A stretch of 64,000 nucleotides of DNA from Nemopilema nomurai. Taxonomy: Eukaryota; Cnidaria; Scyphozoa; Rhizostomeae; Rhizostomatidae. This document shows, in pieces, positions 1-13,500 of the stretch. How positions within the stretch are numbered: position 1 is the first letter of the stretch; each line of letters opens with the position of its first letter. Under the pieces are notes generated by a model that saw only the letters and a list, made by a program, of their open reading frames with translations, searched no databases and had not been told where the DNA came from. The translations under genes were made by a program, and so were the position numbers. The stretch is taken from the NCBI GenBank assembly GCA_003864495.1, contig ML133373.1, positions 744,001 through 808,000 on the forward strand, written 5' to 3'.

Positions 1-74
1 TCCAGGCCCAGATTCATTCAAAATTAAGACTCAAATTTATTAAGGCCCAGAGTTAAAGATATTTCAAGACTCAC

Positions 75-426
75 CGTTATCAAGGACATATTGGCACATT
101 TTATGTACCACTGCAGGGACCCCAACATCAATGCCATCTCGCTGAACAATATCATCGAGGGGCACGCCAAAAACTTTCGAATTGGTCGATCCTGAAAACG
201 ATGAAAAAACATCCGTAGAGCCTTGAAGATGGCAAATGTATAAGGTCGACGAAAGAGTTCCCAAAAATGTCAATTTATGCTCTAAATGGGTAGATAAAAA
301 AAGAGAAATGAAAAACATACCAGAAGTACTCGATCTTCGTTTACCGCGCGGCGACGAAATAATCTTCTTCATTTTCGAATACGCTGACTCGGAAGCCGGT
401 ATAACTGCCAAGGTTCCAGGCGAACT
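75..426 (-). CDS. RhoGAP-domain protein, FAM13-like, two exons (partial)
   Basis: Two exons on the minus strand, 426-321 and 191-75, join in phase (acceptors ctag and ttcag, donors g|gtatgt and g|gtgagt). They encode a basic, serine-rich lead (SKMKKIISSPRGKRR) followed by the start of a RhoGAP domain (KVFGVPLDDIVQRDG, then GVPAVVHKMCQYVLDNG). RhoGAP domains speed up GTP hydrolysis by Rho, Rac or Cdc42. The short lead with a KKI motif followed by FGV.L and GVPAVV resembles the N-terminus of FAM13 proteins more than other RhoGAPs, but only about 74 residues are visible. The arginine-finger segment and everything after it lie left of the window. The 5' exons should lie to the right of 426, but I could not identify them. 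The RhoGAP call is firm; the FAM13 assignment is an inference. Confidence 0.72.
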
Positions 427-3400
427 CTAGTCACAGAGAAAATGCGGCGAATAAGAGGCAAAAAAAACAGGGTAGACCTACAAGGGTGTAAAACTGGCAG
501 TAAAACAGGGGGCCAAATGAGATGGGGATAAGAAGGGGCCATCGACAGGGTAATCAATACATTTATCTGCTCATATATTAAGGGCGGTTTTCAGACTGAA
601 AATTTCAAGATATTGTGGGCATCTTCTTTTTCCTTCTAAGTGACAAAGAGTAGAGAACCGAACTTGGTCCAAAACCAGAGACAAAAAAATGGCCGGATTT
701 GACACGCTTTAGCGAACATGCAGAAAAACTAATCGAGAAGGACACGATTAAGGAAAAGACATCGAGCTAAGTACAACTGATGCATTACATGAAATGAGTC
801 TAATCCACAGAGTCGTTGTCAAGTGAAACAACCTTGGCGAATAATCTCACTGACGGCAAAGAATCCCAAAAACACAAAATGTCAACTTATCCTTTATATG
901 AGATTATGAATAGCAGAACTGAAGGCGATGGGATTAGAGGAGAATCCGAAAGGCGAATCACACTGCCAAGTAACCACTGAAGCATGAATCAGTCTTGGCA
1001 GACATTATAATACAGGCTTGATTTCTCAATAGTGCGAATTGAGGGAAGTAGCGAGGAATGAACTGCTGATACTTCTAACCCTCCTGCAAAAGGAGAGCTC
1101 AGAACAAGACTTCAGTGGCGGCAATGGAGGCAATAGGCCAATATATCTTAGTATCATATCCCCTCAAATTAACATCGAATGTGGGCAGGTGGATGGTTTG
1201 GTATTCATCCCCATTGACCAGCAGGTGAACACAGATACGATACATAATGCCGGTTGCCCTGAGCAACAGCGATGGCCCTCATCACCGCCCTCGCAGTTCC
1301 CAATTAATTAGCCACCTGGGTATTCAAGAAATTTGGACTCGCTGCTGCATTAAAGACAGTAATTTGTTTGACAGAAGAGAACACCGAGCTCCTTGGCTAA
1401 ATTCGGTGTTGTTGTTGCCACTCCTGGCAATTTATAGATAGAAATGAGGCATTTGAAATTATTCTTAAGTTTCTCATCGAATGAATGTTTCTTTTAACGT
1501 ACGCGGCAACAGAAACAATTTTCCCACGAAAATTCTTGAAAATCCTACTTCCATGAGTGTTTAGGTTTAGAACAGAAAAAGGGTGGTAACGTTGTCGTTT
1601 CAACGCAATAAAACGGCGAAACGCCTTTAAGTCACACATGAAAGGACGGATTGTTTGTTTCTGCTGAAACGGGAAGACATACAAGTTATCTGAAAACATC
1701 ATTTCTAAAGATAAAAGGAATGAGATGAGGAAAGACAATGAAAGAAAAGAGAAGGAGATGTTAGGAAAAAGTATTTTTTACATCATCTAATCAGAAGTAT
1801 AATAGCGAGCGGGGCATGAATTCTGTCCAGTGGTCGAAAAAAAAGAAAATTGTGTCGTCGGTGAAAATAAATTTGGGGGCGCTGTAGAACTCCCCCAATG
1901 GGTTTCGGGAAGTAGCCGGGAAAGTTTCACATTTTTGCAAATTTCTTATATTGGCCACGAAGCATCTGAGAAACATGTTGATCGAATTACGTGAATAGGA
2001 ATCGAATAAACACATAAGATATAATGAAAATAGGAGCATTTGCAGTTTCCGTTGCTTAGCGTTATAAAGTGTGCGATGTACGTTTTAGCAACGAGTCAAA
2101 ATTGGAATTCTTTTTATATCCTGTCGGTTTCTGCTTCTAAGTCCTAACGGTGTCTCGTCTGTCTTTTTTATTTCCCTGTCTGTTATCGCTGATTACCGAT
2201 CGAGTGATCAATAAACAAGAGCGATCGAATGATCAATCAACAAAAGCGATCGAACGATCAATCAACAAAAGCGATCGAATGATGACTCGACACTAAAGAC
2301 ATCAAATGAATCTATCGACTTATAAAATCTACATAAATCGAAACGATTCCATTTGCAGACGAAAAGTTCTTATCTCCGTCTAAATTATTAACGAGCAAGC
2401 GAATTCTGTTGACGCCATCCTAGCACTCGAGTGAAAGTCGTTCATTGGATTCTGCCAAGTTTAGTCTCATGCATAGAAAAAATTTACATGGAAAAAGGAG
2501 AGATCCTGTCTAAAACATCGCATTTTTCATGAAACAGAGCACGACAAAGCACTGAAGGGTCGGCACTAGCATAACCTTTAGCAATAAATATTTCAAAGCG
2601 ACAGCTGATCCAATATCAAGGATTAAACCGGAAAACAAATCCCAAATGGATCTTTCACGCTAAAACAAAGCAGCAATCCGTTTACTTCTTAAGGTACAAA
2701 ATATCATATGAGTTATCGCACTAGCTCGTCTTCATACCAACATCTAAATGTTTAAGTTGCTTCTTTCACTTCTCTCAAGTGCTCAATTATTCAGATATCT
2801 AGATGTGAGGGGAATATTTGAGCTCTCTGAAAGAAAGCTCGTTGTTACCAAATAATATGACACCAAAAAACATGATAGGTTGCTTGTATTCCCTGCTCGG
2901 TAATCAAACTGTACATTCCACTAAAACTCTTCTAGTCAGCCATTTATGACTGATAAATACATGACCAGATCTACACAACAACTAAACCATCTTGGCAAGG
3001 CCCAATTTTACCAGATAGCAAATGACTTCCTAAATTTCAACTCCAATGTCAGATTTTTGGAATGTTTTGTAATCTCAGTTTGGTTATCATGATCCTTTCT
3101 GTCAATAATTTACATAGTATAACAAAGGACCAATTTCCTTTTCACCGAGATTAGACATACACCAGCTACCATACAAATTTTTTTCTAAAATGTATGCTTT
3201 TTAAGAGTGTCATGGTCAATGAAATCAACTTATTAATGAAAAGAAACTATGAAAAATCACGAGGGTGAACCAAATATGCAGGGAACTATTACAAAGAACT
3301 TAGCAACAAGATGATGAATAAATTCTTAGCAATTCACAAAGCTAATTGGATTGCCAAGAGGAATTCCTGAAGCCTGAGTAATACATGTGATAAAATATGC

Positions 3401-6400
3401 AGAAAACAGAAGACACAAGGTCCTAGGGCAAAATGCTCCATAAAGCAAAAAAAAGATTTAAGGGCTAATAAAATACTCACAACAAGGATTAACTGAATAA
3501 TGAGAAAATTGCAAGTAGACAAGAAAGTTATGGATTTCAAAGCCATAAGCAGGGAATGAATACTAAACAGCCTTGCCTGGAACAAAAAGGAAAGTGTGGA
3601 GGAGTTTGCAGAGGTCATGAGCTGGCATTGGCCTAATCAGATGTAAAGTAGGAAGCATGGGGCTGTTACAAAAACAGACTTGCAATGAACATATAGAGGA
3701 ATGCAGTGCAAAAATGTGAATCATAAGAGATTTGAAGGTCTGCAAATTTACAGCTGAGGGTATTTTTAGTGAGCATGCATAAAACAAAGAGGGTTAAACT
3801 ACTTTGGATGTATTGAGCGAGAGATTACTACTTATGTTGTGATAATACAAGGAAATTAAAAAGATAATGGCATAGCAAGTTAGTAAGAAGGGTTTTGCAT
3901 ATCATTAAATGCTTACATGGGATTTGCTTAATTAATACAAAAGGACTGAAAATAACATGTTTCTTGACTGTTTTGCCATGACTTTACTTAGATAGGTGCT
4001 AATGATCTACAGCCACCAATTACCCACTAACGTATTGAGAAGGCCATTTCTAAACAGTCCATCACTAGTGCTCCAATTTAAAACAGCCAAAGTTGTTGAG
4101 CAAATTATTAGCAGCACATAATATTTGGAGAGTGATTCATGATAAAAGGCAAAGCTTCATTCAGGTTATGGAAGCAACTGTTAATGACAAACTCTTTGTG
4201 TCAACATCAAAAACATGTTGTTTAAAGCAGGGGCTCTCTACTGATTTTCTTGAAGCAGAAAGGTTTCTTCCCATTATCAAAATAGATGCCATGATCAAAA
4301 AAAATTTGGAAGCAAAAAATAAGTGAAAATTCTAAACACTTGAAAACATATATTCATTATGTTTCTTTCATTGTGATCTACAACAGCCCCAATCATAGTA
4401 GAAATGCCTAAGGGCAATAAAAAACGATATTAACTTTGCATCTTTTACTCCAAAAAATGAAAAATTATTGTTATTTATTAATTGATCTGTTGTTGATACT
4501 ATGGGTTTTACAGCATGGTTATAAAAACCACCACCAATCTGAGATTGAACTGCAACAAAATTATAAACCCTAGAAGTCTTTTAGAAACAAATCCACTTTT
4601 ACTACATACTGTGCGAGAAATTACAGATGTTTGTGGCTAAGATCCCAAAAATACCTATAACGCATCTGGCTATTTATTCGGTAAGTTTTTGGTTATCTTC
4701 CAACGTTTGCATACTCTGAGGAGTGTCGGTCGAAAAAAGTACTTTTAAGTATGCGTAAAATAGTTCTGCTTTTTCTAGCAATTGAAAAATACCTTTATGT
4801 GTGCATCAACATCCTATAACACATTGGGCTATCCTAAAGTCTGTGTTTATCTGTCATTCTTGATCACTTGTTTATTTACTGTTAATATGAGAAAAAACTG
4901 AAATATTAAATGAAAAAATCAACTTACTGGACTCAGTGTTGAATTTCCATCCATCAGAGGCAATGCTATAGTGCATCTTTATTCAAACCTCTATAAGAAC
5001 TATAAACAGCATTGAAAAGCCATCCAACCAAAACTGAGTTCATCCAAATTCCATGTTTTGCAATGGCTCAATTCCAATGTTTCTTTTATACTCATCCAAT
5101 TTCAAGAATGTAGTCTGAAAAATATTGAAATAGATTGGAAAATAGGTTATAAATATGCTACTTTTCCGGTGTAACTGTTCTGATCAAATTTTAGATTCTT
5201 GTTCTATGCATTGGTTCAAATAGAAAAAATTGAGAAGCTTGGAGTGTTAGAAAACAAGCCTGGGGCTAAAAGCAGATCTGATCAAGAAAGTCATAGAACG
5301 GAGTAAAAAAGAATGTTAAGAAGAGCCATTTGACCATACAAAATAGTTAGGATCAGCTGGAACTGTAACTGGCATCTAGAGCATCATTGAGATAAACCAA
5401 AGCAATGCCCCCTTGATAGGTGGAAACATCCAATAAAAGGTATGCCCCCCGTAAATGTATCAAAATTGCAGCAGTGTTTCAGAAGTGAACATCAAGTTAA
5501 ACTAGCAGGTGAACCAATTAGCAACAACATATGAAGTCATTACTTTCTTGTAAAAATCAAGATCTGCTTGATGGGGACTGTAGAGGTTCAGCCCTCACCC
5601 CCATCCTGACCCACAAAATTAGAATGAGATTGAAAGATATAAAAGAATCGAAGCTTAGTTAAATGCTCTCCTAAGCCTAAAGCTGATTTTTACAAATCTT
5701 CTTGGAATGTTAATATCTTAACTCTATTTCATTTATCATTATGTATCGACTATGAACAGTTAATTGCTTTAAATTTACCTTTTCTCCCATATGAAATCAA
5801 TAAATGAAAAAACATATTCATACAACAAATAAAGCCACAGTACCTTGCTAGTCATTAATGGTCTACATAATTCAGGTAAAATGGCACAAGGATTAGTTTT
5901 TATCTTTGCTGTTTTATAAACCTTGTTGAAATAATTGCTTACGGTACGAGATACTATTAATCGCAACAGGTTCTACAATAAATTCCTTTGTAGCAGGTCT
6001 TTTTGGTTCATTGACCTTTATGAACTTGCTAAAATCATTTCAGACGATCGGCGACGGGAAAATACGTGTGCAAATAAATAACAACAATTTTAACAGTTAT
6101 GCTTTATCAGCGACTATCATTGGATAAGTCGCAACAATTCAACATAAAAATTCATGGCGCTCTCATCTCTGTAAAAATGCGACAATAAAGATTACCTGCA
6201 AGATCATTCCCCCAAAAATTAAGCGGAAAAATACCGTCAACGAGTATACAAACATTGAATTTTGATATCGGGATTGTTTTGATCACACTTAAAACGGGAC
6301 CGTCTGCATCTCAAACAGATACCAATTGTGTGTTGCCACAATGCAGGGTTTCGCAACAAAATTTTCCCAACCTGTTTTTAGTAAGTCTCTAAGTCGTTCC

Positions 6401-7555
6401 GGGTTCTCCATGAAAAATAAGCCATTGGAATCATTAAACACGACTTTATGGTCGTCATTTTTTATAATCGACTGTCAATCTCTGGATCATGATAAGCAAG
6501 AGGAAATCTTGAAAAATATGTCCATAATCTGGTCTAACTCCACTATTCCTTAGTGACAGAACTTTGGGCCTACAAAACTGCGAAAAAAACAAGAACTAAA
6601 CCATGTCTAATACTCACCAAAGTGCACTTCAAAACAAGAAGAGTGATTAATAAAATACTTCCAGAACCGATTTGTGTTACTTTGTTGTCCTAATGTCAGT
6701 GATTTATCGATAAATTTTTACTTTTTATTCAGGAGTTTGCTGTGGCGGCAAACCTGGTTACCTCACGGCAAAACAGTCGTATAGGTCTGCACATTTGGCC
6801 AATCAAAGCTCGTAATTCATGTCATGTGACTTGAGATTACACAATTCAGCTCAATGAAAATGCCAGTCGAAAATAGAAGACAGGATGCCAAAAGGGGAAA
6901 TTTAAATACTTTGCAATTAACTCCTAATTCCTAGAGCAGGTAGCCAAATTTAAATATGTGCCCATGTCCTAAAATCTTTTTGTTTCAAAATGCAAAGACA
7001 GGGCTGGCAAAATCGGGGCAAAATCTAGCGAGGTACCAGATTTCTTAATTTGCAGCAAACGTACGACAGTAAACGTTATATGCTTTAAAATTTTACATAG
7101 TTCAAAGCAAGTTCAGAAAAACCTTTTTAAACAACTTTGATTTTTTTTGCACTTTAACACTCTAAAAATCAGCTAATGAATTATCCACAATCTCAGTTGA
7201 AGCAATGCCAAAGATATTATTGATTTATTATGTATGGGAAAGTAATTTCATTGTCAACTTAGCCACATTCTGCGACAAAACGAGACAAATTAAAAGATGG
7301 GTGCAAAGAAAAAGACCAGTTTTTTAATGAAAAAGATGGTTCTCGCAAGTAATTATTATTGTAAGCAAAGCTATAACATATTACTCTTAGGAAAAATAAA
7401 CAAAATACAGATTTACAAGTGTCAACGATCGGAAATGACGTTTGTGCATTAGGAGGCAGTGAAAAATTCTCGCAATTCCATTTGCAGTTGCTGGTCTAAA
7501 CGGTGACAAACTGTTAAATAACTACAATAGCAATCGTTGTCGAAGCTAGTGACCC
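427..7555. other. 7 kb without recognised genes
   Basis: This stretch lies between the RhoGAP exons and the peroxidase stop codon. It may hold 5' exons of the RhoGAP gene and the 3' UTR of the peroxidase gene: an AATAAA on the minus strand at 7224-7229 is about 330 bases past the peroxidase stop. Open frames here are short, AT-rich and unlike any family I know. A 25-bp tandem repeat lies at 2197-2291. Confidence 0.5.
2197..2291. repeat. 25-bp tandem repeat with CGATCG core
   Basis: Three and a half copies of a 25-bp unit start at 2197, 2222, 2247 and 2272. Each begins with CGATCGA followed by an AT-rich ATGATCAATCAACAAAAG-like tail. The units differ by one to three bases, so the array is slightly diverged. 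No coding content is visible. Confidence 0.85.
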
Positions 7556-10500
7556 TTATCTTTTGTACGATTTCGGAGGATACACGGGGCGTCTCACGCA
7601 CTGGAAGTCCTTCACGGCCTTGCAAAGCTTTGTTGAGAAGAAAACGTTGGCAGGTGGGTCAACGACCCCCGTGTTTAGCCTGATAATCTCACTCAATGTT
7701 GTGCTTTCAACTTCTTCAATTTCCTGGAAATTGGCGAGAAAATACACTTAAAATTAGTCAAAAATATATTTCCATCGAAGAATCAGGATATGAGTAATAT
7801 GCTTTCCGAATGTTTTAAGCACTTACTAGATAGGCCTTAATCAAATGAACTAATTCGGTGACTAATTCGAACAGCATACAATCATGAGATATTTATATAA
7901 ACATTTGCTCGCATTCATAGTTCCTTCCATTTTCAGTAAATGTTGCGTTAAATGAGAAGCGGTACCGCGGAAAGCTTTGCAAAATAAATGACTCATTCCT
8001 AGCAGATTATTCAATCGAATTTATCCGAGCTTTGAAAAGTCGCGGTCAATTCGACCAATGGAAAACACAGTCACGCTGCAACTTGAAAAAAATTGAATCA
8101 AAACAGCTTTAATTAGGGCGAAGAAATCGCGCATTTGAGCAAAAAAGAAAGATCGAGTGGAATGATAAATAATAAATGAGATACTTCAAATGAAAGTAAT
8201 GCGTCTTTGGTGAATAAAGGAGAAAGCTAGAATATAATTGATATGGATTCATTGAACTTCTGGTAAATTCTTCTAGAAAATAAGTCTGCCTAAAATGTCA
8301 AAATAATAAAATGATAAACTTCAAACCACAGGGCAGAACTGACAAAATGACATGAAATAAAATTAGTTATATCATTCTTAGCTTCCTTGTTTCAATTCTC
8401 TCGCAACCAAATTTTTAATTTCGAGAACCTGTATCACTGAAGGAATTAAGTGCTCCAATGGTGAAGAATCTATATTTAAACCAAAGATTATTTTAGTTAA
8501 ATCGAATACTTTAAATAGCTTAAAGGACTGTTGTATTTCATCGAAGGTGTGAAGGTGTATGGGGGAATTTTGTTAGTTTCATATGACTTATTTTTTTCAA
8601 CAGGACACACCTTGATAACAGCGATAATTCGCTGAAGTGTTTTATCATGTAGAAATATCTCTGTTATTATTTTTATTCTTAGTACCACAAATGAGCACGA
8701 AGGTCTTGATAAGAGGGAAGCAGCTTTCCTACATGAGAAGGGTGTGGCATTTCTAGTCCTCCTAAAGCACCCCTCTTTCTCTAATGGTGAGGGTACATTT
8801 AGTTCTCGCAGTAAACCAATTCACAATACTTGGGCTTGGAAACAACGCACCTTCTTGGAGAGAATGTTTTCGTACCAGAAGCGATCGCCATCCCTCACCC
8901 TAACAAACTGGTCGACAACTATAGTCCTGAACGTTTCACCCAGCTCTGATCCTTCCTCTGCATCCTCTGCGATGCCGCCTACCCATAAATCAATGTTGTT
9001 GATATCCTTGTACAGCATTCTCAAGGTAGCAGCAACTTTGCGGTCACTTGTAATTTCGCTAAACGATTTGAATCCTGAAAAACAATGCTCATAAGATATG
9101 TTTGCTTCAGTCAGACTAAATGGATTTTCTACATAAGTATACTTCTCTCTATAAGTACACTAAGAGCGCGGTTTGAAGAAAAACAGGCAACCCTGCCAAT
9201 ACATCATGGTGGGTTTACAAAGTAGCAAATAGAAATATTGGTTGATGGGTGGAATCAAGTAATTGAAATCGTATCACAAGATAAATTAAAAGGAACAAAA
9301 AAAATCTGGAAAACCTTTAGTCAAGGTTGCATTCCCCTGACTGTTTAACCCATGAAAAATAGGGATATATCAACAATGTTGGTTTCGCAGAGAAAAGCCT
9401 TAAGGAATTTCGAGAGAGCCTTGTCTGTACCCCCCTTGATCGCATTCCCTTTCGCTGCCCCCCTTTTAGCTGTTACGCATCGTATCCCTTCAACCGAAAA
9501 TAGACAAGACAACAGAAAAGGCAGCACTCACTTTTCAACCCAATCGACTCTCTGACTGTATTGAAATCAGGAATACCGAGGTCTCTTCCCCTCTGTATAT
9601 TGATGGCAGCTAAGTCAAGGCTAGAGACACTAGTAACGAAAAGGAAGTTGCGGATCTCGTCCACAATATTAGTATCAATGTCCTGGGCAGGGTTCATTAT
9701 TGCTCCACGGATAATGGGGTCCAGCCCTCCTTCCTCGGTAACGCGCTCTGGTCTAAAAAATCCTTCACGGAGCAACAAGTTTCCGAATTTTATAATTTTG
9801 TTTTTCTCATCAAGACGCATAACCACAGCGCTCAGCTGCGAGTGTCCGATCCTAAGGAAGAAAATACGAAGCTCATTTCTGAAGCAAAACAAAGAATCAC
9901 TGAATAAATAATTACTAATATCTATGAAAAATTGAGCCGCTTTGTAAACAAAACAGGGTCCTACGAATATTCAATATGACCCTACAAAGTTGAAATCCAA
10001 CAGGCGATGACATTTCTGTAATTCAAAAAAATTCAAAAGAATAAAAAGTGGACAAATAATTTGGATTTTTCAGGTTTGCGTACGCTGACTTGCTAAGACA
10101 AAATTCTCGCAAGTTATGACACAGTTATGACAAGTTATGCATTACAGGTCCGGCGACCGATCCTACATCTGGATGGATTTAAAATACCAAAGGCACTTCT
10201 CTATTGCAGAAGTGTATGCAAACTTTTCATTTCCAGCTATTTCCCAAAGTACACTTGTGATAAATCGATTGGCTGTATAACTTATTCTTAGGCTTTGGTG
10301 TCTTGTCCTTCGGCTGATTTGTACACAAAAACTAAAATTAGAAGAGCAAGCAAGCTACGCAAGGTTCACTTGAATTAAAAAGGATGTGAGATATGATTGG
10401 CGAAGAACAAGACATCTTACAAACCAGATGCTACTTTTCCTATTTATCGTAAAGTCATTAAACATGAACAAGATTTCTACTTTTGCAGGTGTATTCAAAC

Positions 10501-13500
10501 AAAACCTTCTACGTTAATCACATCAATTTCCGATGCTCACACCAGGGTTTAGAGCATTACAATGTGTAGTGACCATTGTCAAACGTAATCATTTCTTCTA
10601 TTGTATCAATGTCATTAACACCTCCCATGATCTACGTGTCCACAGCAACGTAATCAACAACACTTTAGTAGGGTCCCCACGTTTTATGTGTTTACGCCCT
10701 GTATTATAATTCAGCTATGATAAGCTCAGTAAGAGCCGTCTTTTCAGACACCCCTCTGGCTCCGAGTCCTCTGTCGTGAAATAAGAATCCACACAGTTGG
10801 CACGTAACGGCTTACACACAATGATCGAAACTGGTGACCACAACGTGACCCGTGTTAGCACTGACGCTTTTAACGCGATAAACCACATACCTAAACGCGG
10901 CCGTTGAGAATTCTGTGGCGACCGAAGGGTCTACCTTGGGGTTATACCCTTTGTACTTCGGTATTCGCCCAAAGCTACCGACAAGTGACGGCAAATACTC
11001 GTTGAAGACAATCGACTGTACTTCGGCGATAACTCTGCCTCGGGCAAGCTGGAAGATCGCCTCGTCATTTGCCTGAAAGGAAGGCACAAAATAAGCTCCT
11101 TAATTGCATGCTCAAACAAACTGCGAACATCATGCTTGTATTTTTATCGTATTGTTCACTATTCGTAGTTTTATAAATGGGTCAAGGAGCTAGTCCAGTT
11201 GCAAGTTGCTCCGAATACAATACAATACTTAGGTTGACAACACGTGTCGAACTTACCGTTGGGTATTTCTTCCGGAAGATTCCTGCCTGTCGGTTGTGTT
11301 CACGAAGAAACAGCGAGTGGTACATGAAGAGGGTTGGGGCCGTGTTCGATCTGACGTCACCAGCAACCCGCAGCATCGTTGGATCTCTCATCAAAGGGTT
11401 TTGGTTGGGCAGGCCCAGTGTGTTTAGCTGGAGGTAATAACAGATAGCACTTATCAAAAATGGTAATGATCAGGGATCTGCAGGGAGAGGTGAACAATTT
11501 GAAATGAATTTATCTTAAGAGGAAGAGATTCAAGGTCTGAGGCACCTTGCGCAGAAATATAACTGAAAAGAAGATTGGATTGAATGGCAAGCCTTGTACG
11601 GAATCCATTTTACGAAATCAAAGGGTTTGGGAGAAAAACGTGCTGGCACTGTGGAGGGAAGGTGTTTCATTTTAAGTTTTTTTTTAATAATGGTCCTACA
11701 GTAAAAGGCTTGAGAACTGGGAGTTGATTATTATTAATCAAATATGGGGAAAGCTGCACAGGCAGAGGCGTCAGAGAGCAAATTAAAGAGCAAAAATCCG
11801 TATAGGGTCGTATCAATGGTGGAGACAAATAATCTAGAGGGGCATTTTTGAAAGTATTGACGGTTGTGAAAATAGAGAGAAAAAGTAGAAAGAAAGAGTA
11901 GCCAGAAGTTGGGGTTGGTGGATGATTTCTGGAACCTTGGTTTAACAAACGAAGCATGATTCGAGTCGTTAAAAATGATCCCTCGTGTGTTCACTTAAAT
12001 AACGGCTAGTAGCTACCCCGATGAAGATCAAGCCAGTGCAAGTATTTGAATACAACCGTAGATAAGGTGCGTTGTCTTACGGGAATAAATCCATTGTCTT
12101 CGATCAGCTTGCCATCAACAAGGGTTCGGAGAGCACGTGACACGGTCTCGTTCGTGCCGTAGACCGTGTTTGCGTCGACGAAGGACGATAGGACGGTGAT
12201 GTGGCTCCGCGGGCAGTTGCAAATGGCGTTTCCTGTGCACCTAGGGGAAATACAGCGTTTACTTTGGCATAAGACTGCTCCTGCGCAGTGGAAGCAGGGT
12301 TCAGTTCAATGAGCCAATATCAAGGTGATGAAGTTTCTTCAAAAGCATGGCAATAGGGCTCATCTGACAATCATTCATTCTTTAACACAAGCTTTGGAAA
12401 GGGAAGAACTTTTTAGCTTCAAAGGTGTCTTAAAATTTCAAGATAAAAACGTGCTAAAAAACAAAAAATTTAATAAAAATCTACGAAAATAATGAAACTG
12501 CCAAAATGCTGAAAAATTGATTCAACTGTGTCTGAATAAATGGCATCGAAACGTACCAATGCCAATACTTCTTAGTTTTGCTTCTTCGAAGAAATTCAAT
12601 AAATTCAAAATCACCAACATGCAAGCAACATGGCATAGCTCTCTAAACAAAATTGGCAAAAGAATACTTACATGTCGAAATTAAACCTCCGCAGGGGTAT
12701 GACAGCAACCCCCGTTTTGTCAGGATCAAAGATGACGTCACCCTAACAAAACGTGAAAGCTGGCTTCACAAGATCTTTATATTTTATATTCTTACAAAAA
12801 CACGAGATCATTAGGAGTTAACTGAATGTTACGGTGCTCTGGGAACCTTATTTATAGCAGTAGCAGGCAATGAAGGCTTCTCTGAAAACAAACAATTACA
12901 AGGACGCCTAAGAATAATGGATCCAAAATGAGACTTAAGTGCCCAGATCACATAACATTACTTGGCATAACCAATCTTGGAGCACAACTTGGTCTAGAAG
13001 GAGGCAGCAACCTGATTGTGTGCAATTGGAGGATCGCAACCTGATTGTGTGCAATTGGAGGATCGCAATTGATTTCTGACTTGCCTGACTTGTGTGTGAC
13101 TTAAATTTGCAAATGCTCTCTTCCACATAAAGTAAATATTTCGTAAAACCGTATTCTGTAGATGGATCATTGGATATTTGGAAAACGTGGTATAAGAAAT
13201 TACTACATTTGTAAATTCATTAAAATATTCTGCATATTCGACGTGACAAAATGAAATACCAGTCCTGTTTTCAAACAGTTTTTTTTGCACTAAAACACTC
13301 TACTACCTTTGGAACGGAAATCGGCAATTCGACATCAAGTGGAGTTTCTCCTTCAAAATCTTCTGGCAGTTCCTCGGTCAAGCTTATGTCGTGGTCAATA
13401 AACTACAAATGGCAATTCACTTCAAATAAATGACCAGTCAGTTAATACCGGTAGCGTCAAATGATATTTAAAAAAGAGCAAAGAAATCCTCAGTCAACAA

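Noticed and set aside
3334..3787. Hydrophobic minus-strand frames suggesting a membrane protein
   Set aside because: Leucine/phenylalanine richness follows from A-rich plus-strand composition; there is no conserved pattern or exon border.
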